NCBI RefSeq assembly: GCF_002356335.1
Contig: NZ_AP018165.1
Location: forward strand, 1,984,001-2,048,000
Length of the DNA stretch: 64,000 bases
Direction: 5' to 3'
DNA from: [Mycobacterium] stephanolepidis
GTDB lineage: Bacteria; Actinomycetota; Actinomycetes; Mycobacteriales; Mycobacteriaceae
Positions 42,037 to 50,860 of this stretch are shown piece after piece. A model generated the notes under the pieces. It saw only the letters and a program-made list of their open reading frames with translations. It did no database searches and had not been told where the DNA came from. Position 1 is the first letter of the stretch. Each line of letters opens with the position of its first letter. A program made the position numbers and the translations under genes.

Positions 42037-45000
42037 ATGGAATCAATCAGCAGGGACGAGATCAAGGCGACCGTCGCGGACCTCATCGGGATTGCCCCCC
42101 AAGAGATCTCGGACGTTGATGACCTCATCACGCTCGGGCTGGACTCGATTCGCATGATGACTCTGGCCGGTGGATGGCGTAAGCGCGGCAGCCGCATCAC
42201 CTTTGCGCAGCTCGCTGCCGAGCCATCGGTCCAGTCCTGGCATGCGCTGTTGGGAGAGGGTGTGGCACCGGTCGCAGAGGTCCGCCCCGACATCACGTCT
42301 GCCGACGCCTCGGACGACGCGGAGGATGAGCCCTTCCCGTTGGCCACCATGCAGCACGCCTACTGGATCGGCCGTTCGGAGGATCAGGAGCTCGGTGGCG
42401 TCGCGGCCCACCTATACGTCGAATTCGACGGTGGAGCAATCGATCCCGAGCGGCTTCGACTAGCAGTCGAGCAGCTCGTCGCGGCACATCCGATGTTGCG
42501 CACCAGGTTTCTGCCCGACGGCACTCAGCAGACCCTGACCGCCCCCGAGCGTGATGTCTTCAGCGTGGTGGACCTGCGTGGACGTAGGGATGAGGAAATC
42601 GATGCGGCACTGACCGAGCTCCGTGAACGCAAGACGCACCAGCGTTTGGCAATCGAGGACGGCCAGGTGCTCGATGTCACCCTGACCCTGCGCGACGAGG
42701 AGAACAGCCGACTACATCTGGATGTGGACATGCTGGCCGGTGATGCGATGAGTTACCGGGTGCTGGTATCCGATCTAGCCGCGCTGTATCACGGTGCCGC
42801 ACAACCGGAGTTGGGATACACCTATCGGCGGTATCGCACCGAGCAACGCGGCGACGAGTCGGCGCGCGAGCGTGATCGACAATGGTGGAGCGAGCGACTG
42901 GACGACCTGCCGGGTGCGCCGGAGCTGCCCACCGTGCCGGTGAGTGAGCGGGCCGAACCGCACCGCACCGTGCGCTACGACTATTGGCTTGAACCGCACG
43001 CCAAGCAGCAGCTGCTGGCGGCCGCGCATCAGCGCGGTATCACCCCCGCGATGGCGATGGCGGCGGTCTTCGCCGAAACCATCGGAGGGTGGTCCGCGCA
43101 AAGCCGGTTCCTGCTGAATGTCCCGCTCTTCCATCGCGAATCGGTACACCCCGATATCGACAGGGTGATCGGCGATTTCACCTCCTCGATCATGCTCGAC
43201 GTCGATCTCACCGACCAGATGTCGGTGGCCGACCGCGCTCGCGCGTTGCAGCGCAACATGTACGAGAGCGGAGCGCATTCGGCGTACCCGGGGCTCAATG
43301 TGCTCCGGGACCTGGGACGACACCGCGGTGAGCCGGTATTGGCGCCGGTGGTGTACACCAGTGCGCTGAATCTGGGAGAGCTGTTCGCCAAGTCGGTTAT
43401 GGACACCTTTGGTGAACCGGTCTGGATCATTTCCCAGGGGCCACAGGTGCTGTTGGATGCGCAGGTCACCGAGGTACGTGGCGGACTGCTACTCAACTGG
43501 GATGTGCGTGAATCGGCCTTCCCGACGGGCATGGTCGACACCATGTTCGCGCGTTACACCAATGCGGTGGCCGCGCTCTGCGCTGGTGACGACGGCTGGA
43601 ATGCCGATGCGGCTGTGCGGCTTCCGGCTTCGCAGGCCGAGGTCAGACGGGCCGTCAATGCGACCGACGGCCCGGTGAGCGGCCGATGCCTGCACGAAGG
43701 CTTCTTCGATTTCGCGAAGACCCATCCCGGTGCAGCCGCGGTGGTGTGGGGGTTCGGCGACGAGGACGGGCTGTGGACCTACGGTGACCTGGCCGCGCAG
43801 GCCCTGGCGGTGGCCGGTGCGCTGCAGGCTCGTGGCGTTCGGCCCGGCGACGCGGTGGCGGTGCAGCTGCCCAAGGGGCGCGATCAGATTCTCGCCGTGC
43901 TCGGCGTGCTTGCCGCCGGGGCGACGTACATCCCGATCGGGTTCGACCAGCCCGCCCGCCGCCGTGCCAGCATCCTCGAAACCGGTGGTGTCGCGATGGC
44001 GATAACCGTTCCGGGCGCTGATATCCCGGTGTCGTCGCTATCCATCGATGAGGCCCGAAATCACGCTGAGCCGCTAGCCGCACCGGTCATTCCCGCGACT
44101 GATGCGATTGCATATGTCATCTTCACCTCTGGCTCGACCGGCACTCCCAAGGGTGTGGACGTACTGCACCGCGGGGCGATGAACACCATCGATGCCGTCA
44201 ACGGGTGGTTCGATGTGGGCCCCACCGACAGGGTGCTGGCGCTCTCGGCACTGGAGTTCGACGCATCCGTGTACGACATCTTCGGCATGTTTTCGGTCGG
44301 CGGATCACTGGTGGCGGTCGACGTCGCACAGCGCGCCGAGGCCACCACGTGGGTGGATCTGCTGCGGCGCCACAAGGTTTCGATCCTCAACTGTGTACCG
44401 AGCATGCTGGACATGATCCTGGAGATCGGCGGTAACGGCCTGGGCGACTCGTTGCGGGCTGTCACACTGGGTGGCGACTGGGTGGGCGCCGACCTGGCGA
44501 CGCGTCTGGCTGAACAGGTGCCGGGGTGCAGGTTCTCCGGCCTCGGCGGAGCCACCGAGACGTCTATTCACAACACCATCTGCGAAGTGGTGGGAGATCC
44601 GCCCGCGCTTTGGGCGACAGTGCCTTTCGGTGTGCCGCTGCGTAACGTCCGGTGCCGGGTGGTCTCACCCGCGGGTCGTGACTGCCCGGACTGGGTGCCC
44701 GGTGAGTTCTGGGTGGGCGGCGCCAATGTCGCGGCCGGATACCGCAAGGACCCCGAACGCACTGCGGAACGATTCGTCGAGTACGACGGACTGCGCTGGT
44801 ATCGGACGGGAGACATGGCCAGGTACTGGCCGGACGGAACCATCGAGTTCCTGGGCCGCGCGGACCATCAGGTGCAGATCCGTGGATACCGCGTGGAACT
44901 GGGCGAGGTGGAAAGTGCATTGCGCATGGTCCCCGGCGTACGTCATGCCGTTGCCGCCATCGTCGGCGGTGATGCGCCGATCCTTGTTGCCGCAGTGTCG

Positions 45001-45507
45001 GGCACCCCGGACCGGTCGGCGGATTACGCGACGTTACTCGGCGACTTGGTCCCCGGATACATGGTTCCGGCGCGTGTCGAGCTCCTCGATCAGATGCCGT
45101 TGACGCCGAACGGGAAGATCGATCGGGGAGCGGTGACCGCTCTGCTCGACGACGCGGCCACCACCGCCACCGACTCGGCTCCCCGGGATGATCTGGACGC
45201 CGCCCTCGCCGACCTGATGGCAGGTGTACTGGGCCTGGAATCCATTGGGGTGTACGACGACTTCTTCGCTCAGGGTGGTGACTCGGTGCTCGCCACGACA
45301 GTCATTGCGCGGGTGCGTGACTGGCTGTCGGTCGAGCACGCGCTAGTCGGAGACCTCTTTGCCACCCGTACCGTCGCCGGGCTTGCCGACAGACTCAAGC
45401 AGCGCGAGATCGAACTCGGTACCCCGGACCGCCTGGCCGTAGTGGCCGGGCACTACCTGGAGATCGCGGCGATGACCGATGAGGAGATCTTGGCCGGCAC
45501 CACCTGA
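42037..45507 (+). CDS. mbtB: Phenyloxazoline synthase MbtB (ArCP-Cy-A-PCP)
   Basis: 1156 residues. An aryl carrier domain (TLGLDSIRMM, Ser near residue 36) is followed by a heterocyclisation domain whose DMLAGDAMS near 231 is the Cy-type DxxxxDxxS in place of HHxxxDG. An adenylation domain (IFTSGSTGTPKGV near 695, LEFDASVYDIFG, GLGGATETS) and a carrier (AQGGDSVLA near 1080) complete it. It condenses salicylate with Ser/Thr and cyclises to the 2-hydroxyphenyl-oxazoline. The ATG at 42037 has GGAAG upstream; the frame extends to 41950 without support. There is no thioesterase at the C-terminus. It ends 4 bases from the convergent SagB-type oxidase gene. Confidence 0.94.
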   Translation: MESISRDEIKATVADLIGIAPQEISDVDDLITLGLDSIRMMTLAGGWRKRGSRITFAQLAAEPSVQSWHALLGEGVAPVAEVRPDITSADASDDAEDEPFPLATMQHAYWIGRSEDQELGGVAAHLYVEFDGGAIDPERLRLAVEQLVAAHPMLRTRFLPDGTQQTLTAPERDVFSVVDLRGRRDEEIDAALTELRERKTHQRLAIEDGQVLDVTLTLRDEENSRLHLDVDMLAGDAMSYRVLVSDLAALYHGAAQPELGYTYRRYRTEQRGDESARERDRQWWSERLDDLPGAPELPTVPVSERAEPHRTVRYDYWLEPHAKQQLLAAAHQRGITPAMAMAAVFAETIGGWSAQSRFLLNVPLFHRESVHPDIDRVIGDFTSSIMLDVDLTDQMSVADRARALQRNMYESGAHSAYPGLNVLRDLGRHRGEPVLAPVVYTSALNLGELFAKSVMDTFGEPVWIISQGPQVLLDAQVTEVRGGLLLNWDVRESAFPTGMVDTMFARYTNAVAALCAGDDGWNADAAVRLPASQAEVRRAVNATDGPVSGRCLHEGFFDFAKTHPGAAAVVWGFGDEDGLWTYGDLAAQALAVAGALQARGVRPGDAVAVQLPKGRDQILAVLGVLAAGATYIPIGFDQPARRRASILETGGVAMAITVPGADIPVSSLSIDEARNHAEPLAAPVIPATDAIAYVIFTSGSTGTPKGVDVLHRGAMNTIDAVNGWFDVGPTDRVLALSALEFDASVYDIFGMFSVGGSLVAVDVAQRAEATTWVDLLRRHKVSILNCVPSMLDMILEIGGNGLGDSLRAVTLGGDWVGADLATRLAEQVPGCRFSGLGGATETSIHNTICEVVGDPPALWATVPFGVPLRNVRCRVVSPAGRDCPDWVPGEFWVGGANVAAGYRKDPERTAERFVEYDGLRWYRTGDMARYWPDGTIEFLGRADHQVQIRGYRVELGEVESALRMVPGVRHAVAAIVGGDAPILVAAVSGTPDRSADYATLLGDLVPGYMVPARVELLDQMPLTPNGKIDRGAVTALLDDAATTATDSAPRDDLDAALADLMAGVLGLESIGVYDDFFAQGGDSVLATTVIARVRDWLSVEHALVGDLFATRTVAGLADRLKQREIELGTPDRLAVVAGHYLEIAAMTDEEILAGTT

Positions 45508-45511
45508 TCGG

Positions 45512-46891
45512 TCAGGACGCCGCAGGTGTGCCTAGCACCATGCTGCCCACGCTGCACTCCTGCAGCTCCGGAACGGCTGCGGCCGCGGTGAATGCCGCGG
45601 TGTCGCCGAAGCCCTGGGCGCATGCACCCAGGCCCATGGCCGTGGCGGCCAGGTAGATGGTCTGCATGAGAACACCGACGTGCTTGAGGATGGCCGAGTA
45701 GGCGACCTGTTCGTAGGTCCACATCACCCGGCCGGCGCGCGCGCCCATCACCAGCAGCACCTGTGGTTCGGCGCCCCCCTCAAGGGTTGCGGAGGTCGAT
45801 TTGAGCAGCTGCTTGACTGCGGTGGAGCCGGCGTCGGCCACCGGCCGCAGAACGTGCTCGAAGGAGTCGTAGTGGTACATGCCGGGTGCCAGTCCGGCGA
45901 CGTTGCGCACCACCGGATACAGCTCCAGCTCGTACACGCTGCCACCCGAGGGATACGGGCGCGACAGCAGTTCTTCGCCTTCGCTTTCTGAGCGGGTGCT
46001 GCGGGTACGGGCCGTGCGATACAGGAGCTCGGAAAGCTGTTCGAGGGTAATGGGGTTGGCATCGTCGAAGGCGCGCACCGAGATCCGGTCCTCGATCACG
46101 GTGGTGAGGGTGGGGTCTTGCGCGCGTAGGGTTGCCAGATCAGGGGCGGGCAGTGCCACCGGGTTTCCCGGATAGTCGGGTTTGCGCGCCGCGGGCTGCG
46201 GGAACTTGCCCTTCGCCCATTTCGTAGGACCGAAGTGATCCCAGGTGATGGTGCGCTCGCCCAGAGTGCTGCGTCGGTGAAACCACAGGTCCGATGCGCT
46301 CCAACTGATCGAGGTGAACTCGTGGTTCTCCTCGTCGCTGTTGGAGACGAGGAATCCGCCCCAGCGCAAATCTGCCAGGAACCGCGCGATGAGATCCTCG
46401 CCCAGGCCGGCGGGAGCACCCGCGGGGCCGTCGAGCAAGGGAAGCAGACGCAGATCATGGATGCGGATATCGCACCAACCGCGCGGGTTTTCCAGTACGT
46501 ATCCGCGTGAATCACGATGCAGCACGGAGAATTTCGACAGATGAACGCCCGATGGTGTGGCATCTTCGGGTTGCGGGCCCGGGACCCCGAAGCATTGGAT
46601 GGCATAGAGGTCGTGCGTGTCGTCGCGGACCGTCAGCGAAAGCCAACCACCTTCGAATAGCCGCCCGATGAGTGCCTCGATGGCGTCGCTATCGGAATCG
46701 GTTACCAGTTCCGATAGCGTCGCCTGCCCGCTGTTGAGAGTTTTCAGTACGCGCCGCTGCTGCTGCGAGAGCCCGGTGAGTTTTTCGTTGCGCGGTGGGT
46801 TCAGGAGTATCCCGCCCGCGGCTGTGACGAGGCACGTTGCGCCGTCGCGTAGGGCGAACCGGGTCCCAGCGGGGTAGGTGAGAGCGGACAA
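45512..46891 (-). CDS. SagB/McbC-type flavin oxidase (azoline dehydrogenase-like)
   Basis: A 459-residue nitroreductase-fold protein. The first 200 residues are a winged-helix-like N-terminal region. The C-terminal half carries the FMN-binding pattern: EDRISVRAFDD near residue 270, RPYPSGGSVYELELYPVV, GMYHYD, and YSAILKHVGVLMQTIYLAATAMGLG near 415. Stand-alone or embedded members (McbC, SagB, the Ox domains of BlmIII and EpoB) oxidise thiazolines and oxazolines to thiazoles and oxazoles. TTG start at 46891 with GGAAGG six bases upstream. The position tail-to-tail with mbtB suggests it oxidises the MbtB oxazoline to an oxazole, as found in nocobactin-type siderophores. No RiPP precursor or YcaO partner is nearby. 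Confidence 0.82.
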   Translation of the reverse strand: MSALTYPAGTRFALRDGATCLVTAAGGILLNPPRNEKLTGLSQQQRRVLKTLNSGQATLSELVTDSDSDAIEALIGRLFEGGWLSLTVRDDTHDLYAIQCFGVPGPQPEDATPSGVHLSKFSVLHRDSRGYVLENPRGWCDIRIHDLRLLPLLDGPAGAPAGLGEDLIARFLADLRWGGFLVSNSDEENHEFTSISWSASDLWFHRRSTLGERTITWDHFGPTKWAKGKFPQPAARKPDYPGNPVALPAPDLATLRAQDPTLTTVIEDRISVRAFDDANPITLEQLSELLYRTARTRSTRSESEGEELLSRPYPSGGSVYELELYPVVRNVAGLAPGMYHYDSFEHVLRPVADAGSTAVKQLLKSTSATLEGGAEPQVLLVMGARAGRVMWTYEQVAYSAILKHVGVLMQTIYLAATAMGLGACAQGFGDTAAFTAAAAVPELQECSVGSMVLGTPAAS

Positions 46892-47166
46892 CGGAAGCCT
46901 TCCGGGAACGTATGCCGACGCCGAATGCGTATGCGTTTCACGACGATCATAAGGAACCCCGGTAAGGTATCCCTAACTCGGGCTCCCTTTGCTGGACGGG
47001 CGGATAGCTGTCGGGGGTTTGGATGCGTGAGTTACTTGCACCGCGGACTTAATGTGCGACCTGACAGACAAGCATGCTCGGCCATCCGGCCGATGGTGCT
47101 GGATGAAGCCGAAAGTGCCCAGTACGCTGAGCATCCAGCGAATGTCCGAACGATGAGGAGTGCTCG
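46892..47166. other. Intergenic region between divergent oxidase and lactate-monooxygenase-like genes
   Basis: 275 bases with no convincing ORF. A degenerate iron-box-like stretch (GTAAGGTATCCCTAAC, 46962-46977) lies about 70 bases upstream of the oxidase start. It keeps the TAAGG and CCTAAC halves, but the overall match to the IdeR consensus is only about 11 of 19. Confidence 0.4.
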
Positions 47167-48321
47167 ATGAATTTCGGCGATTTCCAGCTCCAGTTCTATG
47201 CGGCGGGTGCGCTCGGAAAGGTGTCAACTCTTCCCTTCACCTTTGCCGAACTGGAGAGCCGCGCGGAGCAAACGCTGGGCGAGGGAATCTTCGGCTACGT
47301 GCGTGGTGGCGCCGGTGATGAGCACACCCAGGACGCCAACGCCACCGCGCTGCGCCGGTACGGGCTGGTGCCCCGGATGCTGCGAGATCGCACGGCCAGA
47401 GACATGTCGACCTCATTTCTGGGCCGCGAACTCACCAGCCCACTGTTCATCTGCCCGGTCGGTGTGCTGGGTGCGGTCCGCGATCGTGGAGATCTGCTCA
47501 CGGCCGCTGCCGCCCGGGACCTCGATGTGCCCGCCATGTACTCGACGCTTTCGTCGGCGACCTTGGAAGAGGTCGCCGCCGAGCGCGGCGATTCATATGG
47601 GATCTTCCAGTTGTACCCGTCATCAGATGCCGAGCTGACGGACAGCTTCATCCGGCGTGCCGAGGCGGCGGGGTACGACGCTCTTGCGGTGACCCTGGAT
47701 ACCGGCACGCTGGGATGGCGTCCCCGCGATCTCAAACACGGTTATCTGCCGATGCTGCACGGACATTGCCTGGCGAACTACACCTCCGATCCGCGATTCC
47801 TCGAGATCGCGGGCGTGCGTTCCGCAGGGGAACTGACGCCGATGCACGCGGGTCTGGTGTGGGCGTCGCTGTTCAGCCATCCGGGCCTCACGTGGGCGGA
47901 TATCGATCACTATCGAGAACTGACCAAACTGCCGATCATCCTGAAGGGCATCTGTGACGTCGACGACGTTCGGCAGGCGGTAGACCGCGGAGTCGATGCC
48001 ATTGCCTACTCCAATCACGGTGGTAGGCAGGCGAATGGGGGAGTACCGGCCATCGATGGTCTGGCCGCGGCCGTCGAGGCGGCCGGCTCGGTTCCGGTGA
48101 CTTTCGACTCCGGCGTCCGTGACGGTATCGATGTCTTGCGCGCCGTCGCCCTCGGCGCCAGCCTGGTGGGTGTGGCCCGGCCGTATGTGTACGGGCTGGC
48201 ACTGGACGGAACCAACGGCGTCAAACACGTGATCCAGTCGCTACTGGCAGAGGCCGACCTCACCATGGCAGTGAACTGTTATCTGTCGCTCGATGAGTTG
48301 GCGGTGCAGCGGCTTCCCTAG
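47167..48321 (+). CDS. FMN-dependent alpha-hydroxyacid oxidase, lactate 2-monooxygenase-like
   Basis: A 384-residue TIM-barrel flavoenzyme. It resembles M. smegmatis lactate 2-monooxygenase in YVRGGAGDEHTQDANATALRR split at the N-terminus, QLYPSSDAELTDSFIRRAE, VTLDTGTLGWRPRDLK, PIILKGICDVDD (active-site Lys) and SNHGGRQANGGVPAIDGL (catalytic His-Gly-Gly-Arg). That enzyme converts lactate and oxygen to acetate, CO2 and water. The ATG has AGGAG six bases upstream. Its stop shares bases with the convergent amidohydrolase stop (CTAG). Length (M. smegmatis enzyme about 394) fits. The true substrate may be another alpha-hydroxyacid. Confidence 0.87.
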   Translation: MNFGDFQLQFYAAGALGKVSTLPFTFAELESRAEQTLGEGIFGYVRGGAGDEHTQDANATALRRYGLVPRMLRDRTARDMSTSFLGRELTSPLFICPVGVLGAVRDRGDLLTAAAARDLDVPAMYSTLSSATLEEVAAERGDSYGIFQLYPSSDAELTDSFIRRAEAAGYDALAVTLDTGTLGWRPRDLKHGYLPMLHGHCLANYTSDPRFLEIAGVRSAGELTPMHAGLVWASLFSHPGLTWADIDHYRELTKLPIILKGICDVDDVRQAVDRGVDAIAYSNHGGRQANGGVPAIDGLAAAVEAAGSVPVTFDSGVRDGIDVLRAVALGASLVGVARPYVYGLALDGTNGVKHVIQSLLAEADLTMAVNCYLSLDELAVQRLP

Positions 48322-50027
48322 CAGCAGTGCTTGATCGGGGCCACCGGGGTGGTGCTGTGGTCAGTGTCGGTGGCATCGCGGAATGCACCGAGGAACGCAG
48401 CGAGGTCAACGTGTCGGCCACCGATCCAGGTGCCCTTGATGCTGATTTCCTCGGTGAGCCGCGCGGGATCAATCCCGTACGGATCGTGCGACAGTTCGAC
48501 GAAATCGGCGAGCTTGCCGACGGTGATGGAACCGATGAGGCGGTCTCGTTGCAGTGTGCGAGCCGCGTTGATGGTCTGCGCGCGCAGCGCCTCATCGAGG
48601 GTGATGGCCTGTTGGGCGCCGTGGACATTGCCGGCACGTGTGCGCCGGGACGTCACCGTCTGGATGTTTGTCAACGGAGAGGGCGGTGAGACGGATCCGT
48701 CGTTGTGCAGCGACACGCACGCCCCTGAGGCGACCGCATCGGAGAAGGGCTGCCACTGGCTGCCGTGCTCGTGGTCGAAGATGTGGCCGTCCAACAGATC
48801 GCCCCAGAAGTAGTACTGGAAGGGCGACATGGAGACGTGTACGCCCAACCGGGCGGCACGGTCCAGCTGGGCGCGGATGGCGCCTCCGACGTGTTCGAGT
48901 CGCCACCGGTGGTCGGTGCCGAGCAAGCCGTGTCGCTGCAGTGCGGCCTCGTAGGCGTCGAGTGCCAGCTCCACGGCAAGGTCACCGTTGGAATGGAAGG
49001 CCATCTGCCAGCCCAGAGGTGCGGCCTTGTCGAGGATGGCATCGAGCTGCTCGCGGGAGTAGTTCAACGAACGCGTTCCACCCGCAGTGGTCGGGTCGAT
49101 CGCTGCCCTTCGGGTCGCCTCCGAGTCGAGGTAGGGGAATGACGTCGCGCCCGTCCCGACCCACACCGCGCCGTCGGTCCACAGCTTGACGCCGGTCTTG
49201 CGTAACATGTCCTCGTCTACTGTGAATTCCTCTGATTCGGTATAGGTTTCGGTTGTAGACATCTCCCACAGACTGACCCGAAGTGGACATGAAGGAGCCG
49301 CGGCGAGTGCCTCGTAGGCGGGCTTGAGCTGCCGGTCGTAGGACATGTCCGAGGTTGATGTGTATCCCGCGCGGGCCATCGCCGAGAAGAACAGCGCGGC
49401 CGAATGTAGGGGATTGCCCATTCCGGCGATCAGCGGCGCCAGTACCTCGGTGAGTACGGGAACCTCGAATCCACGTCCGTTGAGACTGCCGTCGGTGTTG
49501 CGCTGGTAATGCCCGCCCACCGGGTCTGCCGGTGGGGCTCCGTCCCAGCCGTGCAGCTTCATCAGTGCTGTGCCGAAGTAGATTCCATGTCCGGAGTTAT
49601 CGGTGATGGCGGCGACGCGATCACCGAAGATCTGGTCCAGTTCGCGGGCGTCCGGTGCGGGGTGTTCGTGTAGGAGTGCATCGAATCCGCTGAAAATCAA
49701 TGGTTCTGATGGGTCGGCCTCGGCGAGCGCCGTGTGAAACGCGGCGATCACGTCGTCCCAGCTCTGTGCCCTCCAGGGGGCGATCGAGCGCACGGGAGCC
49801 TCGGTGATGACACCGCTCATGAACGGATGCCCGTGTGGCTCAACGAAACCAGGTAGGAGGGCGCCTGCCCCGGTGTCGATCACCTCGGCGTCGGGGAGCG
49901 TCGAGGTGCATTCCGCCAGCGACCCCACTGCGACGATGCGGTTTCCCGATACCGCGATGGCCTCGGCGCGGGGCCGCTCATCGTCCATCGTGATCACGGT
50001 GGCTGCCGTCAGAATGATGTCAGACAT
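48318..50027 (-). CDS. Amidohydrolase, YtcJ-like metal-dependent hydrolase
   Basis: A 569-residue amidohydrolase-superfamily protein. The composite beta-sandwich start (ILTAATVITMDDERPRAEAI, GNRIVAVG) is followed by LLPGFVEPHGHPFMSG with the HxH metal site, KLWTDGAVWVGTG, WQMAFHSNGDLA and WRLEHVGG (distal metal His), and then SLHNDGSVSPPSP. The C-terminus ends in two cysteines (IKHCC). ATG 50027 has GAGGG upstream; the open frame to 50105 is not needed. Members of the YtcJ/DUF-type group have diverse or unknown amide substrates. It is convergent with the lactate-monooxygenase-like gene. Confidence 0.86.
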   Translation of the reverse strand: MSDIILTAATVITMDDERPRAEAIAVSGNRIVAVGSLAECTSTLPDAEVIDTGAGALLPGFVEPHGHPFMSGVITEAPVRSIAPWRAQSWDDVIAAFHTALAEADPSEPLIFSGFDALLHEHPAPDARELDQIFGDRVAAITDNSGHGIYFGTALMKLHGWDGAPPADPVGGHYQRNTDGSLNGRGFEVPVLTEVLAPLIAGMGNPLHSAALFFSAMARAGYTSTSDMSYDRQLKPAYEALAAAPSCPLRVSLWEMSTTETYTESEEFTVDEDMLRKTGVKLWTDGAVWVGTGATSFPYLDSEATRRAAIDPTTAGGTRSLNYSREQLDAILDKAAPLGWQMAFHSNGDLAVELALDAYEAALQRHGLLGTDHRWRLEHVGGAIRAQLDRAARLGVHVSMSPFQYYFWGDLLDGHIFDHEHGSQWQPFSDAVASGACVSLHNDGSVSPPSPLTNIQTVTSRRTRAGNVHGAQQAITLDEALRAQTINAARTLQRDRLIGSITVGKLADFVELSHDPYGIDPARLTEEISIKGTWIGGRHVDLAAFLGAFRDATDTDHSTTPVAPIKHCC

Positions 50028-50074
50028 GTTGTTCCCTCGTTCCTTGTCTTGTGGTCTTCCCTGTGCGGCACGGC

Positions 50075-50740
50075 TTATCTCCTCCGGGCCTGTGGTGCGT
50101 GCCAATGGAATCGGATCGCAAGCATGCGCAGCCCGAATGCGCCTAGCGCTGCAGCCATTCCGGTCAGATCGGAGTAGATGCCGAAATGGATCAGGAATGC
50201 TGTGATGCTGGAGCCGAGCATGGCCGGTATGGCATAAAGCTCGCTGTCCGGCCGCAGCAGGATCGGTGTCTCGCCGGAGAGCAGGTCGCGGATGACTCCA
50301 CCTCCGATGGCAGTCAGCGCACCCAGGAGCGCGGCCGAAGGCGCGGAAAGTCCGCTATGGGCCGCGATGGCGGTGCCCGTCACGCAGAAGACCGCTAGTC
50401 CCAAGGCATCGGTGATCTGCAGGGGCCAGCCGGTGAGCCTGGCCGGAGGCTGCCAGAGGAAAACCAATCCCGCTGCGGCAAGCGCTATCCCGATATGGGA
50501 AAAACTGGTGAATGCCGCCGGCGGATGTTGTCCGATGATGAGGTCACGGATTACGCCGCCGCCGATCGCCGTCACCATGGCAAGCACCGCGAGCCCGACG
50601 ATGTCGAATTTCTTCTCGACGGCGACCAGCGCCGCCGACATCGCAAAGGCCAAGGTGCCCAGGTAATCAAGAACCACGTGGCTGATCGACACCAACGAAT
50701 GCAGCTCGACCGAGTTCGTCATCAGTGCCACGGACGTCAA
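50075..50740 (-). CDS. TRIC-type / UPF0126 membrane protein
   Basis: A 221-residue protein with seven hydrophobic helices in two similar halves. Each half contains AIGGGVIRDLL-like signatures (MVTAIGGGVIRDLI and ALTAIGGGVIRDLLSGETPILL), the hallmark of YadS/UPF0126 proteins, now known as prokaryotic trimeric intracellular cation channel homologues. The start TTG 50740 has GGAAGGA upstream; ATG 50722 is an alternative. It lies 47 bases upstream of the amidohydrolase in the same direction, so they may be cotranscribed. Confidence 0.9.
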   Translation of the reverse strand: MTSVALMTNSVELHSLVSISHVVLDYLGTLAFAMSAALVAVEKKFDIVGLAVLAMVTAIGGGVIRDLIIGQHPPAAFTSFSHIGIALAAAGLVFLWQPPARLTGWPLQITDALGLAVFCVTGTAIAAHSGLSAPSAALLGALTAIGGGVIRDLLSGETPILLRPDSELYAIPAMLGSSITAFLIHFGIYSDLTGMAAALGAFGLRMLAIRFHWHAPQARRR

Positions 50741-50860
50741 CTCGGATTCCTTCCGCCGGACGAAGTCGGATCAAGATCCTATTCGGTACGGAGGCGTTCC
50801 GGTGCGTGTGCGGAAGAACGGGTCAAGATGCCATGACTATCAACTCAACTCGGCCGGGGA

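Noticed and set aside
46955..46980. IdeR box between the oxidase and lactate-monooxygenase-like genes
   Set aside because: It matches only about 11 of 19 consensus positions. It is kept as a speculative remark, not as a regulatory feature.
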